Assembly: GCA_016790965.1 (NCBI GenBank)
Contig: JAEUNZ010000005.1
Span: forward strand, 31,439-95,438
DNA: 64,000 bases
Reading direction: 5' to 3'
Origin: SSSZ01 sp016790965
GTDB lineage: Bacteria > Pseudomonadota > Gammaproteobacteria > Burkholderiales > Rhodocyclaceae
Both the position numbers and the translations under genes were made by a program. The notes under the pieces were generated by a model, which searched no databases, had not been told where the DNA came from, and saw nothing but the letters and a program-made list of their open reading frames with translations. This document shows, piece after piece, positions 35,025 to 43,782 of this stretch; positions within the stretch are counted from its first letter, which is position 1; every line of letters starts with the position of its first letter.

Positions 35025-35981
35025 CTAAAGCGCTCCCGTCGCAATCCAGCATAGTGCGCCTCGGCGCACGGCCATTCTGCCGACCGGAAGGTGGAGCTCC
35101 GGGCGCTTGCCCGGTCCGGCTGCCAGAATCTGGCGTACGAACTCGTCGAGCCGGGCCGCAGTCGGTGGCTGCCACCCCAAATGCCGCAGGCGTCCCCGCA
35201 AGAGGTTGGCAAGGCGCGGTGCCGACAGGCTGCGCGCACTTGCTAGCGGCAAGGTTTCCCCTAGGGCGAGTCGTTCCCAATCGAGACCGGCCAACTCGCC
35301 AAGCAGCGCGTCAGCCGCGGCGAAACGGCCGGCGGCTGACGCAAGGCGTTCGCTGGCCCCTGGAAAGCGCGCTTCCAAAGGAGGCAGAATGGCGCAGCGC
35401 AGAAAATTGCGCGACAAGGCGGTGTCGGCGTTGCTCTCGTCGTCGATCCAGGGCAGACCGCGCCCCATCAGGTATCCATTGATGGCGTTCCTGCCGACAC
35501 CCAGAAGCGGCCGCAGGATGCGCTGGCCGGAACATCTGCGTTCGGCAGGAATACCTGCCGCGCCCGCAACTCCGCAACCACGAAGCAGGTTGAACAGGAC
35601 CGTCTCGGCCTGATCGTCGCGGTGGTGCCCCAGAAGCACGTTGCAGGCGCCCTCTTGCGCGAACGCGCGGTACCGGGCCGCCCGGGCAGCGGCTTCGACG
35701 CCTTCGCCCCGAGGAGCCACGACAACCCGCCGCACCTGCACAGCCACGCCCAGACGAACCCCGAGGTCAACGCAAAAACACGCCCAATCGTCGGCAGCAG
35801 GAGATAGTCCGTGATGGACGTGTAGGGCCGACACCGCACCCTCCCGGCCAAGATCGACGAGGGCCGCAAGCAGGGCAACCGAATCCCTTCCTCCGGACAA
35901 GCCCACGCACAGCGGCTCAGCCGGGCAGACTCGCGGCGCGAGAAAGGCCGCCACGGCTGCGGGGACGGAACCCTCGCCCAT
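35025..35981 (-). CDS. tilS: tRNA(Ile)-lysidine synthase
   Basis: This protein of about 318 residues has the PP-loop SGGRDSVALLAAL near residue 30 and LLGHHRDDQAETVLFNLLRG near 116, the ATP- and tRNA-binding motifs of TilS. It modifies C34 of tRNA-Ile(CAU). It is shorter than E. coli TilS, as the C-terminal domain appears truncated, which is common in the class. The ATG at 35981 with a GAGGG site is preferred over a GTG at 35993. It lies 33 bp after accA. Confidence 0.9.
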   Translation of the reverse strand: MGEGSVPAAVAAFLAPRVCPAEPLCVGLSGGRDSVALLAALVDLGREGAVSALHVHHGLSPAADDWACFCVDLGVRLGVAVQVRRVVVAPRGEGVEAAARAARYRAFAQEGACNVLLGHHRDDQAETVLFNLLRGCGVAGAAGIPAERRCSGQRILRPLLGVGRNAINGYLMGRGLPWIDDESNADTALSRNFLRCAILPPLEARFPGASERLASAAGRFAAADALLGELAGLDWERLALGETLPLASARSLSAPRLANLLRGRLRHLGWQPPTAARLDEFVRQILAAGPGKRPELHLPVGRMAVRRGALCWIATGAL

Positions 35982-36014
35982 CGCCCTCGTCACGCTTCCG
36001 CAGAGCGGCGACGG

Positions 36015-36983
36015 TCACGCCGCGGGCTGAAGCTTGAAACGCCCATAGCCCATGAGCCGCTCGTAACGAGTCGCCAGGAGTTCGGTCACAGACATTGTGC
36101 CGACCTGCGCCAGGGACTCCTGGAGGGCTTTCTTGAGATTTGCCGCCATGGCCTCGTGGTCCCGGTGAGCACCGCCTGGGGGCTCGGCGATGATGCGATC
36201 GACCAAGCCCAGCGCGCGCAGGCGTGTCGCCGTGATGCCCATGGTCTCGGCCGCTTCGGGGGCTTTCTCAGCGCTTTTCCAAAGGATGGAAGCGCAGCCT
36301 TCAGGCGAGATGACAGAGTAGGTCGAGTGCTGCAACATCTGCACCACGTCGCCAACGGCAATGGCCAGGGCGCCGCCGGACCCGCCTTCACCGATGACGG
36401 TGACAATCACGGGAACCTTGAGTTCCGTCATCACGTAGAGGTTTCTGCCGATGGCTTCGGACTGGCCGCGCTCTTCCGCGTCAATGCCGGGATAGGCCCC
36501 CGGCGTGTCGATGAAGGTCAGTATCGGGAGGCCGAACTTCTCGGCCAGTTTCATCAGGCGCAGGGCCTTGCGGTAACCTTCGGGGCGGGGCATGCCGAAA
36601 TTGCGGTAGATTTTTTCCTTGGTATCGCGCCCCTTCTGGTGGCCGATGACCACCACGGGTGCGCCCTCGAAGCGGGCCACCCCCCCGACGATGGCATGAT
36701 CGTCGGCAAAGGCGCGATCCCCATGCAATTCTTCGAAGTCGGTACACAGTCGGGCAATGTAATCGAGGGTGTAGGGCCTCTGGGGATGGCGAGCCACCTG
36801 GGCAACCTGCCAGGGGGTCAGCTTGGCGTAGATTTCCTTGGTGAGCTGGGCGCTCTTCTTTTCCAGGCGCGCGATCTCTGCCGAAATGTCCACCTCGGAG
36901 CCCTCCTGGACGGAGCGCAATTCTTCGATCTTGGCTTCGAGGTCGGCGACCGATTGCTCGAAGTCGAGGAAACTGATTTTCAT
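36015..36983 (-). CDS. accA: Acetyl-CoA carboxylase carboxyltransferase subunit alpha
   Basis: This 322-residue subunit starts MKISFLDFEQSVADLEAKIE and has HPQRPYTLDYIARLCTDFEE, IGHQKGRDTKEKIYRNFGMP and GEGGSGGALAIAVGD (oxyanion region near residue 205). With AccD it transfers the carboxyl group from biotin to acetyl-CoA to start fatty acid synthesis. Upstream 434 bp lack genes; tilS follows. Confidence 0.98.
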   Translation of the reverse strand: MKISFLDFEQSVADLEAKIEELRSVQEGSEVDISAEIARLEKKSAQLTKEIYAKLTPWQVAQVARHPQRPYTLDYIARLCTDFEELHGDRAFADDHAIVGGVARFEGAPVVVIGHQKGRDTKEKIYRNFGMPRPEGYRKALRLMKLAEKFGLPILTFIDTPGAYPGIDAEERGQSEAIGRNLYVMTELKVPVIVTVIGEGGSGGALAIAVGDVVQMLQHSTYSVISPEGCASILWKSAEKAPEAAETMGITATRLRALGLVDRIIAEPPGGAHRDHEAMAANLKKALQESLAQVGTMSVTELLATRYERLMGYGRFKLQPAA

Positions 36984-37417
36984 GGGGACGTCCCTATCCG
37001 TACAGCGTCTCTATGACCCCCCCTCACCCGCAAGGCAGAAGCTGGGGCGGCGGGGAGGGAAACGGGCATGGGCGCCACTCAGGTTCGGGGGCGCTCGAAA
37101 CATGCCCGTCAGGCCGGCCGGTATTCTAGCCCAAAAGAACCGCCCCTCCAGCGATACCGCGCTGCCTGCGGGGGACGTTCAACCTGGAAAACTCAGTTGG
37201 ACGAGTCCGTCGGTGCGTTCGGGCGGGTGTCTGGCGCGAAGCGACGACGCGGCAGGCTCGTGCCTGCAAGGAAGAGCGACAAAGCCAGGCGCCCGCCCGG
37301 ATGCGCCAGCGGGCCCGTAGCGGAATTCACCCGCAGGGTAAGCGTTTCGGAGTGGCGTGGAGTCATGTGCACAGAGGATTCCGGGCATTGGCAAGCGATC
37401 AACCGAGGTTTCCAGGT
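36984..37417. other. Non-coding gap between alkA and accA
   Basis: No supported gene is seen in these 434 bp. A TTG-initiated 80-codon minus-strand frame from 37421 overlaps the alkA stop, but it has no ribosome site or family similarity. The region presumably carries the accA promoter, though no strong -10/-35 pair is obvious. Confidence 0.6.
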
Positions 37418-38035
37418 TCAATACTCTACCGGCACCGGATCGAGACTGCGCCAGAGATACCAGGTCGCCACCGAGCGCCAGGGGCGCCAGCCTTCCCCCA
37501 GGGCGACGAGGTCCGCCCGCCCCGGGCGCAGGCCTTGCCTATAGTGGAGCGCCACGGCCTTTTGCAGGCCGACGTCGTCCACGGGGAGGACGTCTGGGCG
37601 CAGAAGATGGAAGATCAGGAACATCTCCGCCGTCCAGCGACCGACGCCACGCACGGCGGTCAGTTGCGCGATGACGGCCTCATCGTCAAGGAGCTGCCAG
37701 CCATCCGGATCGATGCGTCGGGCAGCAAAACTTCCGGCCAGATCGACCAGATACTCGACCTTGCGACGGGAAAGCCCGCAGGCCGAAAGATCCGCTGCCG
37801 ACAAGGCAAGGACGCCCCCCGGCGTGACCCGGCCGAGTTGTTGGCAGAGGCGCCCCCATACCGCGTCGGAGGCCTTGACGGAAATTTGCTGGCCGACGAT
37901 CGAGCGGGCCAGGGTCGCAAAAGGATCCCCCAACGAACGCAGGGCGCCGCCCGGATATGCGGCGACAAGTCTAGCCAGGACGGTATCGGCGGACGCGAGG
38001 TCGGAGATGGCGGAGGCCCAGTAGTCCGGATTCAT
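37418..38035 (-). CDS. alkA: DNA-3-methyladenine glycosylase II
   Basis: This 205-residue HhH-GPD glycosylase excises alkylated bases. IVGQQISVKASDAVWGRLCQ is the family N-terminal signature, and LTAVRGVGRWTAEMFLIFHL plus PVDDVGL give the helix-hairpin-helix and catalytic aspartate near residues 130-155. The short length matches compact bacterial AlkA-like enzymes without the N-terminal TATA-like domain. The start at 38035 (MNPDYW) is preferred to an upstream frame. Confidence 0.9.
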   Translation of the reverse strand: MNPDYWASAISDLASADTVLARLVAAYPGGALRSLGDPFATLARSIVGQQISVKASDAVWGRLCQQLGRVTPGGVLALSAADLSACGLSRRKVEYLVDLAGSFAARRIDPDGWQLLDDEAVIAQLTAVRGVGRWTAEMFLIFHLLRPDVLPVDDVGLQKAVALHYRQGLRPGRADLVALGEGWRPWRSVATWYLWRSLDPVPVEY

Positions 38036-38154
38036 GACGTCATTATGGCCAGGAGCCCCCCTGGGGGCCAAGAGCCGCAGTTACCTTGACTTTCGGCTGA
38101 CGCAGCCGGACAAACTTGCTACCATCCACGGAAAACAAGATGTGGGGGTCACTC

Positions 38155-39345
38155 ATGGCAGGCGAACACCAGCTCTTTATCCAACCCTGGCTGAATCCCG
38201 ACGAAACCTGGGCCGGGTTCCATCTTGCCGCCTCGGGCACCAGCCCCTGTCCAGACGAAATCGCCCACCTTTTTTCCCTGCCCGCTGCCCAGACGGTCAA
38301 TTCTGGCCTTAGATGGTTCGTTCCCGTCGCCACCGAAGCCGACCTTAACCGCACCCGGGCAATTCCCGCCGACAGAATCGTCTTTCTCCTCGCGCCCCCG
38401 GCCAACCCCGACGGTCAGGAAGCGGCGGAAACACTCGAGGCCGGCCTGCGCCGGGAAGGGCGAAAAATTGCCCTCTCCCTCGCCCCGGGCGACCCGCTGC
38501 CCCCTACCGGTGCCTTCGAGTACGTGGTGCTCTCGGTGGGCCACGCCCGCACGCTGCCGCCCTTCACCCTCATGGGGCTCGCCGTGCGCTCGGCCATCGT
38601 CGTCCATTCCGTGCGCACCCGCAACGACTTCTCCTGGGCGATTTCCAACCAGTGCCGCATCGTCTCGGGGGAATACCTCCTGACGCGCAACACGGCGCTG
38701 GGCAAGGCCGATGTCTCGCGCCTCAAGCTCCTTGAAATGCTTGCCCTGGTCGCCCAGGATGCAGATACTCGGGCCCTGGAAGAAATTTTCAAGCAGCAGC
38801 CCAAGCTGTCCTACGGGCTTCTGCGCCTCGTGAACTCCGCGGCCATCGCGCCGCGCTCGCCGATCACCAATTTCTCGCAAGCCATCAATCTCCTGGGACG
38901 CCGGCAACTCCAGCGCTGGCTCCAATTGCTGGTGTATGCCGACACTGCCAACGGTGCCGCCCCTAATCCACTGCTGCTCAACGCGGCCAACCGCGGGCGT
39001 CTGCTCGAAATCATCAGTGCGCGCGTCCCGGGTATCGAGGGGGTGGAAAACGTGGGCGACGCCGCTTTCATGGTGGGGACCTTCTCCTTCCTGCCCGTAC
39101 TGCTCAACCTCTCGATGACGGAAATCCTGCCGCAATTGCCCCTGCCGCAGCCGGTCGCCGAGGCCCTGGCGCATCACGGCGGCGCCCTGGGCAAGCTCTT
39201 GAAAATTTCCGATTCCGCCGACCATGGAGAACTCGACCTGGCTTCCTCGCTGCTGCGGGAGCACGCCATCGCGCCGGAAGACTACGTCGAAGATCAGATC
39301 GAAGCCCTGACCTGGGCTGCCAAGATCCGCTCCGTGGCAAGCTGA
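38155..39345 (+). CDS. HDOD-domain protein, YuxH-like with degenerate EAL
   Basis: This 396-residue protein resembles YuxH-type signalling proteins: an N-terminal EAL-like half without the EAL catalytic motif and a C-terminal HDOD domain from about residue 190 (LLEMLALVAQDADTRALEEI, then FKQQPKLSYGLLRLVNSAAI). The HDOD part includes INLLGRRQLQRWLQLLVYAD. Such proteins are presumed signal-transduction adaptors and usually lack phosphodiesterase activity. The start at 38155 has a GGGGGT site; 38140 is an alternative. Confidence 0.85.
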   Translation: MAGEHQLFIQPWLNPDETWAGFHLAASGTSPCPDEIAHLFSLPAAQTVNSGLRWFVPVATEADLNRTRAIPADRIVFLLAPPANPDGQEAAETLEAGLRREGRKIALSLAPGDPLPPTGAFEYVVLSVGHARTLPPFTLMGLAVRSAIVVHSVRTRNDFSWAISNQCRIVSGEYLLTRNTALGKADVSRLKLLEMLALVAQDADTRALEEIFKQQPKLSYGLLRLVNSAAIAPRSPITNFSQAINLLGRRQLQRWLQLLVYADTANGAAPNPLLLNAANRGRLLEIISARVPGIEGVENVGDAAFMVGTFSFLPVLLNLSMTEILPQLPLPQPVAEALAHHGGALGKLLKISDSADHGELDLASSLLREHAIAPEDYVEDQIEALTWAAKIRSVAS

Positions 39346-39379
39346 GCACCAAACCTTTCCCGCACGGCGGTGAAAAGCC

Positions 39380-40015
39380 CTAACGCCCGCCCAGGAAGGG
39401 GTTGTAGCGGCGTTCCTCACCCAGGGTGGACATGGGGCCGTGCCCGGGGATGAATTCCACGTCATCCCCCAGGGGAAACAGCTTGCCCCGGATGGAAGCG
39501 ATCAAGGTGTCGTAATCGCCCCGCGGAAAATCCGTCCGCCCGATGGAGCCCTGAAAGAGCACGTCCCCCACCTGGAGCAACTTGCTCAGGCGATGATAGA
39601 ACACCACGTGCCCCGGCGTATGGCCCGGGCAGTGCAGGACTTCGAGTTCCACCTCGCCGAACTGCACGCGGTCACCCTCTTCCAGCCAACGGGTAGGCAC
39701 GAAGGGACGCACCCCGGGAAACCCGAACATGCGGCTCTGTTCGGCCATGCCATCGATCCAGAACTGGTCTTCGCGCTGGGGGCCTTCGATGGGCACCCCG
39801 GTCTTTTCCGCCAGGGCCGCGACCCCGCCAGCATGGTCGATATGGCCATGGGTGACCAAAATTTTTGCCAGACTGAGGCGCTGCTCGGCAAGACAACGCT
39901 CGATGCGCTCGATGTCGCCCCCCGGATCAATGACCGCCGCCTGGCGCGTGACTTCGCACCAGAAGACGGAACAGTTCTGTTCAAAAGGGGTCACGGGGAT
40001 GATGGCGTAGCGCAT
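39380..40015 (-). CDS. Glyoxalase II-like MBL-fold hydrolase
   Basis: This 211-residue protein starts MRYAIIPVTPFEQNCSVFWC and has the metal motif VTHGHIDHAGGVAAL near 56, LHCPGHTPGHVVFY near 128, GDVLFQGSIGRTDFPRGDYD and the C-terminal GHGPMSTLGEER. It belongs to the YcbL-type hydroxyacylglutathione-hydrolase-like group, so thioester hydrolysis is likely. A longer frame overlapping the HDOD gene promoter lacks similarity. Confidence 0.9.
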   Translation of the reverse strand: MRYAIIPVTPFEQNCSVFWCEVTRQAAVIDPGGDIERIERCLAEQRLSLAKILVTHGHIDHAGGVAALAEKTGVPIEGPQREDQFWIDGMAEQSRMFGFPGVRPFVPTRWLEEGDRVQFGEVELEVLHCPGHTPGHVVFYHRLSKLLQVGDVLFQGSIGRTDFPRGDYDTLIASIRGKLFPLGDDVEFIPGHGPMSTLGEERRYNPFLGGR

Positions 40016-40179
40016 GGCGATCCGAACTCCGGCGAATCGCGTCATTATCGCACGCCCGCGGGGCTTGCTCTCGCCAGGAGCGCTGCATACACTGCCGGAA
40101 ACCATGGCAGAAGCGGCAAACACCGCGCTTCCCCCTAATTCCGGCACTGCCGCCCCGACTCCGTTTTCAGATCGATTTC

Positions 40180-41025
40180 ATGCTCGACCACCCGCTGCAG
40201 GATATTGAAGCCTGGCTGCTGCTGTTCTCCGGCAACAGCCTGCCCGTCCTGCGCCAAACAAAGCGGCAGATCGAATCCATGCGCGCCGACCTCGATTCCG
40301 TAGATGGCCGCAGGCTCGCGCGGGTCATCCTCCAGGATCCCATCATGACGGTGCGCGTACTGGCCTACATCCAGCCCATCACGGGCAAGGCCCTGCATCG
40401 CGACATCACTACTATCGCCGGCGCCGTGCTCATGGCGGGAATCGAACCCTTCTTCAACCGCTTTCAGGACATGCCGACAATCGAAGGCATGTTGGCAGAC
40501 GAGGATCCCCAGGCGCTCCTCGCCGTCCTGCAGACCATCCGGCGCGCCCAGCGGGCGGCGGATTACGCCGACTCCTGGGCCCACTGGCGCCACGACAAGA
40601 ACCCCGAGGAAGTGCGCATCGCCGCCCTGCTGCACGACCTGGCCGAAATTCTGGTGGGCTGCTTCGCCCCCCGACTGCTGCTGCGCATGCGCTCAAGGCT
40701 GGCCGCCCAGCCGGGCCTGCGCAGCGCCGTGGCGCAAAGCGAAGTGCTAGGCTTCACCTTCCTGGAAATCCAGATGGCGCTCTGCGGCGTCTGGCATCTG
40801 CCCGAACTCCTGAAGGAATTGATCGACGACGATAATGCCTGCCAACTGCGCGTCAAGAACGTCACCCTCGCCGTGCGCCTGGCGCGACACTCTGCCAAGG
40901 GCTGGAACGACCCCGCCCTGCCCGATGACCTGCAGGAAATCGCCGACCTCGTCCACCTGAGCCGCGAAGCCCTGGCCCAACGGTTGGGCATTGCGCAGGA
41001 CACGCCCCCCGATCAGCCGCAGTAA
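40180..41025 (+). CDS. HDOD-domain protein
   Basis: This 281-residue protein is an HDOD domain: LPVLRQTKRQIESMRADLDS, then RLARVILQDPIMTVRVLAYI, ITTIAGAVLMAGIEPFF and AALLHDLAEILVGCFAPRLL. HD residues appear only partly (HDL). HDOD proteins are regulators in signalling, often without known ligand. Divergent from the glyoxalase II-like gene; its 3' end overlaps the small membrane protein by 13 bases. Confidence 0.85.
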   Translation: MLDHPLQDIEAWLLLFSGNSLPVLRQTKRQIESMRADLDSVDGRRLARVILQDPIMTVRVLAYIQPITGKALHRDITTIAGAVLMAGIEPFFNRFQDMPTIEGMLADEDPQALLAVLQTIRRAQRAADYADSWAHWRHDKNPEEVRIAALLHDLAEILVGCFAPRLLLRMRSRLAAQPGLRSAVAQSEVLGFTFLEIQMALCGVWHLPELLKELIDDDNACQLRVKNVTLAVRLARHSAKGWNDPALPDDLQEIADLVHLSREALAQRLGIAQDTPPDQPQ

Positions 41026-41147
41026 CGCAGATTGACCCAGTCCAGCAGGAGTTCCGGCGCCTGGTAGGCCAGGAAGGCCGCCCCCAGCACCAGAACCGCC
41101 GCGGCAACCGCAGCCCCCAGCAAAAAGCTGCGCCAGACCAATTTCAT
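41013..41147 (-). CDS. Small single-TM membrane protein
   Basis: This 44-residue protein begins MKLVWRSFLLGAAVAAAVLV and continues as one hydrophobic helix (LGAAFLAYQAP), then LLLDWVNLRYCG. It lies 31 bp after the ABC-F gene and its 3' end overlaps the convergent HDOD gene. No family recognised; the coding assignment rests on the clean TM segment and spacing. Confidence 0.55.
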   Translation of the reverse strand: MKLVWRSFLLGAAVAAAVLVLGAAFLAYQAPELLLDWVNLRYCG

Positions 41148-41178
41148 CGCGGGCTGCGGGAGGAGGACTGAGGCCGAG

Positions 41179-43104
41179 TCATGCCCCTTCGACGCCACCG
41201 CGGCCTTCAAGGTTCTCCCAGCGCTCAAGCAAGGCGATCAACTCGTCGTCTATCGCAACAAGGCGGGCCGCCGCTGTCTGCGCGCCCTGCGGGTCGCGGC
41301 GGTAGAGATCAGGATCCTCCAGCCGCAGGGCAATATCTTTTTGCTCCCCCTCCAGGTCCGCGATGCGGTCAGGCAGACTCTCCAGTTCCCGCTGCTCCTT
41401 CCAAGACAGCTTGCTCCCCCGCTCCCGCGCTGGAAAAGACTTCGCCACCGGCGGCACGGGGGCACGCACCGTGGGCGGGGGCTCCAATGCGCGGGTGGCC
41501 GACTGGGTCAGCCAGTCGGAGTACCCTCCCACGTATTCGCGCCACGTCCCGCCCCCCTCGGCTGCCACCGTCTGGGTCACCACATTGTCGAGGAAAGCAC
41601 GGTCGTGGCTCACCAGAAAGAGGGTTCCGTCGTAGTCCTGCAGCAGTTGCTCGAGAAGCTCCAAGGTTTCGATATCGAGGTCGTTGGTCGGCTCGTCGAG
41701 CACCAGGACATTCGCCGGCCGGGCGAACAGGCGCGCCAGCAAGAGGCGATTGCGCTCGCCGCCGGAAAGGGACTTCACCGGCGAGCGGGCCCGCTCCGGC
41801 GCAAAAAGAAAATCCTCAAGGTAGCCGATGACGTGCTTGCGCGTTCCGCCCACCTCCACATAGTCCGAACCGGGCGAGATCACGTCGGCCAGGGTCGCCT
41901 CCGGATCCAGTTGGGCGCGGAACTGGTCGAAATAGGCGATTTCCAGCCGTGTTCCCCGGCGCAGATTGCCCTCGTCCGGTTCCAACTCGCCCAGAAAAAG
42001 CCGCAGCAGTGTGGTCTTGCCGGCGCCATTGGGGCCGATCAGCCCAAGCTTGTCGCCCCGCTGAAGGCGGCAGGAAAAATCCACCACCACGGGCGCCCCT
42101 CCGAAGCTCTTACTCACCCGCTCCAATTCGGCCACCAGGCGGCCGCTCCGGTCCCCGCTATCCACTCGCAGGCTGGCCTGCCCTAGGCGCTCCCGCCGGG
42201 CGGCGCGCTCCGCACGCAGGCGATCCAAACGCTGCACCCGAAACACCGCCCGCGTGCGCCGCGCCTCGACGCCCTTGCGGATCCACAGCTCCTCCTGCCG
42301 CAGCAGCTTGTCTGCCCGTGCGCCGGCCAGCGATTCCTCGTGCAGCAAGGCTTCCTTGCGCGCCTGGTACTGGCTGAAGCTGCCCGGGAAACTCACCAGG
42401 CGCCCCCGGTCCAGCTCCACGATGCGCGTGCATACCCGGTCGAGGAAACGGCGGTCGTGGGTGATAAAAAGCAAGGTCATACCGCTTTCGACCAGCAGGG
42501 ACTCCAGCCACTCGATGGCAGCGATGTCCAGATGATTGGTCGGCTCGTCCAGCAACAGCACCTCCGGCGCCGAGACCAGCGCCCGCGCCAGGGCCAGACG
42601 CTTTTTCTGGCCACCGGACAGCGTCGCCACCGGCGCATCCGCCTCCAGGTTGAAACGCGCCACCGCCCGTTCGGCCTGCGCCTCGAAACTCCACGCCCCG
42701 CGGGACTCCAGGGCATGCTGCAAGCCGTCCAGTTGGGTGAGCAGGGACTCCTGCCCGCCGCCGCTCTCCGCCAGTCGATGCGACACCTCGTGGTACCGGG
42801 CCAGAAGCCCGGAAATCTCCCCCAGACCCGCCACCACAGCTTCGAAGACCGACGCGCCGGGCGGAAACTCCGGCTCCTGGGAAACATAGGCGACGCGCAC
42901 CCCCGACTGAACCCAGACCTCGCCATCATCCAAGCCCGCCCGCCCATCGCCTGCCGCCAGGGCCGCCAGGAGCGAGGACTTCCCGCTCCCATTGCGGCCG
43001 ATCAAGGCCACCCGCTCCCCGGCATCGAGCTGAAAATCGGCCTGATCGAGAAGGGGCACATGGCCAAAGGCCAGGCAGGCGCATGAAAGCTTGAGAACAG
43101 GCAT
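41179..43104 (-). CDS. uup: ABC-F family ATPase, Uup type
   Basis: This 641-residue soluble protein has two ABC domains: Walker A GRNGSGKSS with signature LSGGQKKRLALARAL, and Walker A GPNGAGKTT with LSGGERNRLLLARL. A linker lies between, and a C-terminal helical coiled-coil domain (KLSWKEQRELESLPDRIADL) is the mark of Uup, which affects ribosome and Holliday-junction-related processes. The start at 43104 (MPVLKLSCACLAFGHVPLL) is chosen over a longer frame that reaches the tRNA-Arg gene. Confidence 0.94.
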   Translation of the reverse strand: MPVLKLSCACLAFGHVPLLDQADFQLDAGERVALIGRNGSGKSSLLAALAAGDGRAGLDDGEVWVQSGVRVAYVSQEPEFPPGASVFEAVVAGLGEISGLLARYHEVSHRLAESGGGQESLLTQLDGLQHALESRGAWSFEAQAERAVARFNLEADAPVATLSGGQKKRLALARALVSAPEVLLLDEPTNHLDIAAIEWLESLLVESGMTLLFITHDRRFLDRVCTRIVELDRGRLVSFPGSFSQYQARKEALLHEESLAGARADKLLRQEELWIRKGVEARRTRAVFRVQRLDRLRAERAARRERLGQASLRVDSGDRSGRLVAELERVSKSFGGAPVVVDFSCRLQRGDKLGLIGPNGAGKTTLLRLFLGELEPDEGNLRRGTRLEIAYFDQFRAQLDPEATLADVISPGSDYVEVGGTRKHVIGYLEDFLFAPERARSPVKSLSGGERNRLLLARLFARPANVLVLDEPTNDLDIETLELLEQLLQDYDGTLFLVSHDRAFLDNVVTQTVAAEGGGTWREYVGGYSDWLTQSATRALEPPPTVRAPVPPVAKSFPARERGSKLSWKEQRELESLPDRIADLEGEQKDIALRLEDPDLYRRDPQGAQTAAARLVAIDDELIALLERWENLEGRGGVEGA

Positions 43105-43232
43105 GGGAAGAAGGTCGGTGGCGAGGTGATAGAACCGCCCGCATTGTACCGGCTGACACCGGCCCCAACCGGCCAACGTCCATGCCCGGCAAATTGGCGC
43201 CCCCGAAGGCCCCAAGCTACAATACGGCCCCT

Positions 43233-43307
43233 CTCCTCGTAGTTCAATGGATAGAACGGCCGCCTCCTAAGCGGCAAATACAGGTTCGATTCCTGTCGAG
43301 GGGACCA
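43233..43307 (+). tRNA. tRNA-Arg(CCU)
   Basis: This 75-nt cloverleaf with encoded CCA has acceptor stem CTCCTCG / CGAGGGG, anticodon stem GCCGC / GCGGC with loop CTCCTAA, and T arm CAGGTTCGATTCCTG. The anticodon is CCT, a minor Arg tRNA. Confidence 0.97.
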
Positions 43308-43782
43308 ATCGACCACCCCGCAAACACCCAGTACCTGGCAAGAAACCCTTGTTCGCCCGCTAGGTCGGCGGGTCGCTGACCGAAACCATAGCCGACGACC
43401 CTCGGCGGCCGCTGTGGCTTCCCTATGCAGTAGCGAAAACCGATGGCAGTGCGAATGACATCGAAGCTTGCTTCCTCGTTCCGATCCCTTGAACTATCGG
43501 CGCCACTGCCCCAGGAATTGCCGAGACGGCTGCCTGCTCTGCAAGCTCAATCTGAGAGAGGACGAGCCTCAGCGACCGAGAACCGCGCTAGCTGGCGTGC
43601 TGCCTTCACCGCCGGGGCGGTTCGCGCCTTTTCCGCAAGGCATGCCCCATCCCGGCAGCCTTCGGAATGCCAGCAGCCATGACGGTTGACTGATGGCTCA
43701 GGCCCTGTAGCCTTACCGGGTGGCCGTGATCGGCGCGAAAGCGTCTGCCGGCGGCCTATCCCCGACAGCAGCGAGGTGGTAC
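43308..43782. other. Non-coding gap between tRNA-Arg and pilU
   Basis: These 475 bp contain no gene I can support. Short open frames (for example 43443-43682) lack ribosome sites and similarity. It presumably carries the pilU promoter, but no strong one is seen. Confidence 0.6.

Noticed and set aside
37179..37421. 80-codon minus-strand frame overlapping the alkA stop
   Set aside because: It starts at TTG, has no ribosome site and no family resemblance.
38149..39465. 438-codon minus-strand frame opposite the HDOD gene
   Set aside because: It mirrors the plus-strand HDOD coding sequence, which has clear domain motifs; the antisense frame has none.
43443..43689. Short open frames between tRNA-Arg and pilU
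   Set aside because: No ribosome sites; one begins at TTG; composition is Arg/Pro/Ser-rich as expected for chance frames in G+C-rich DNA.
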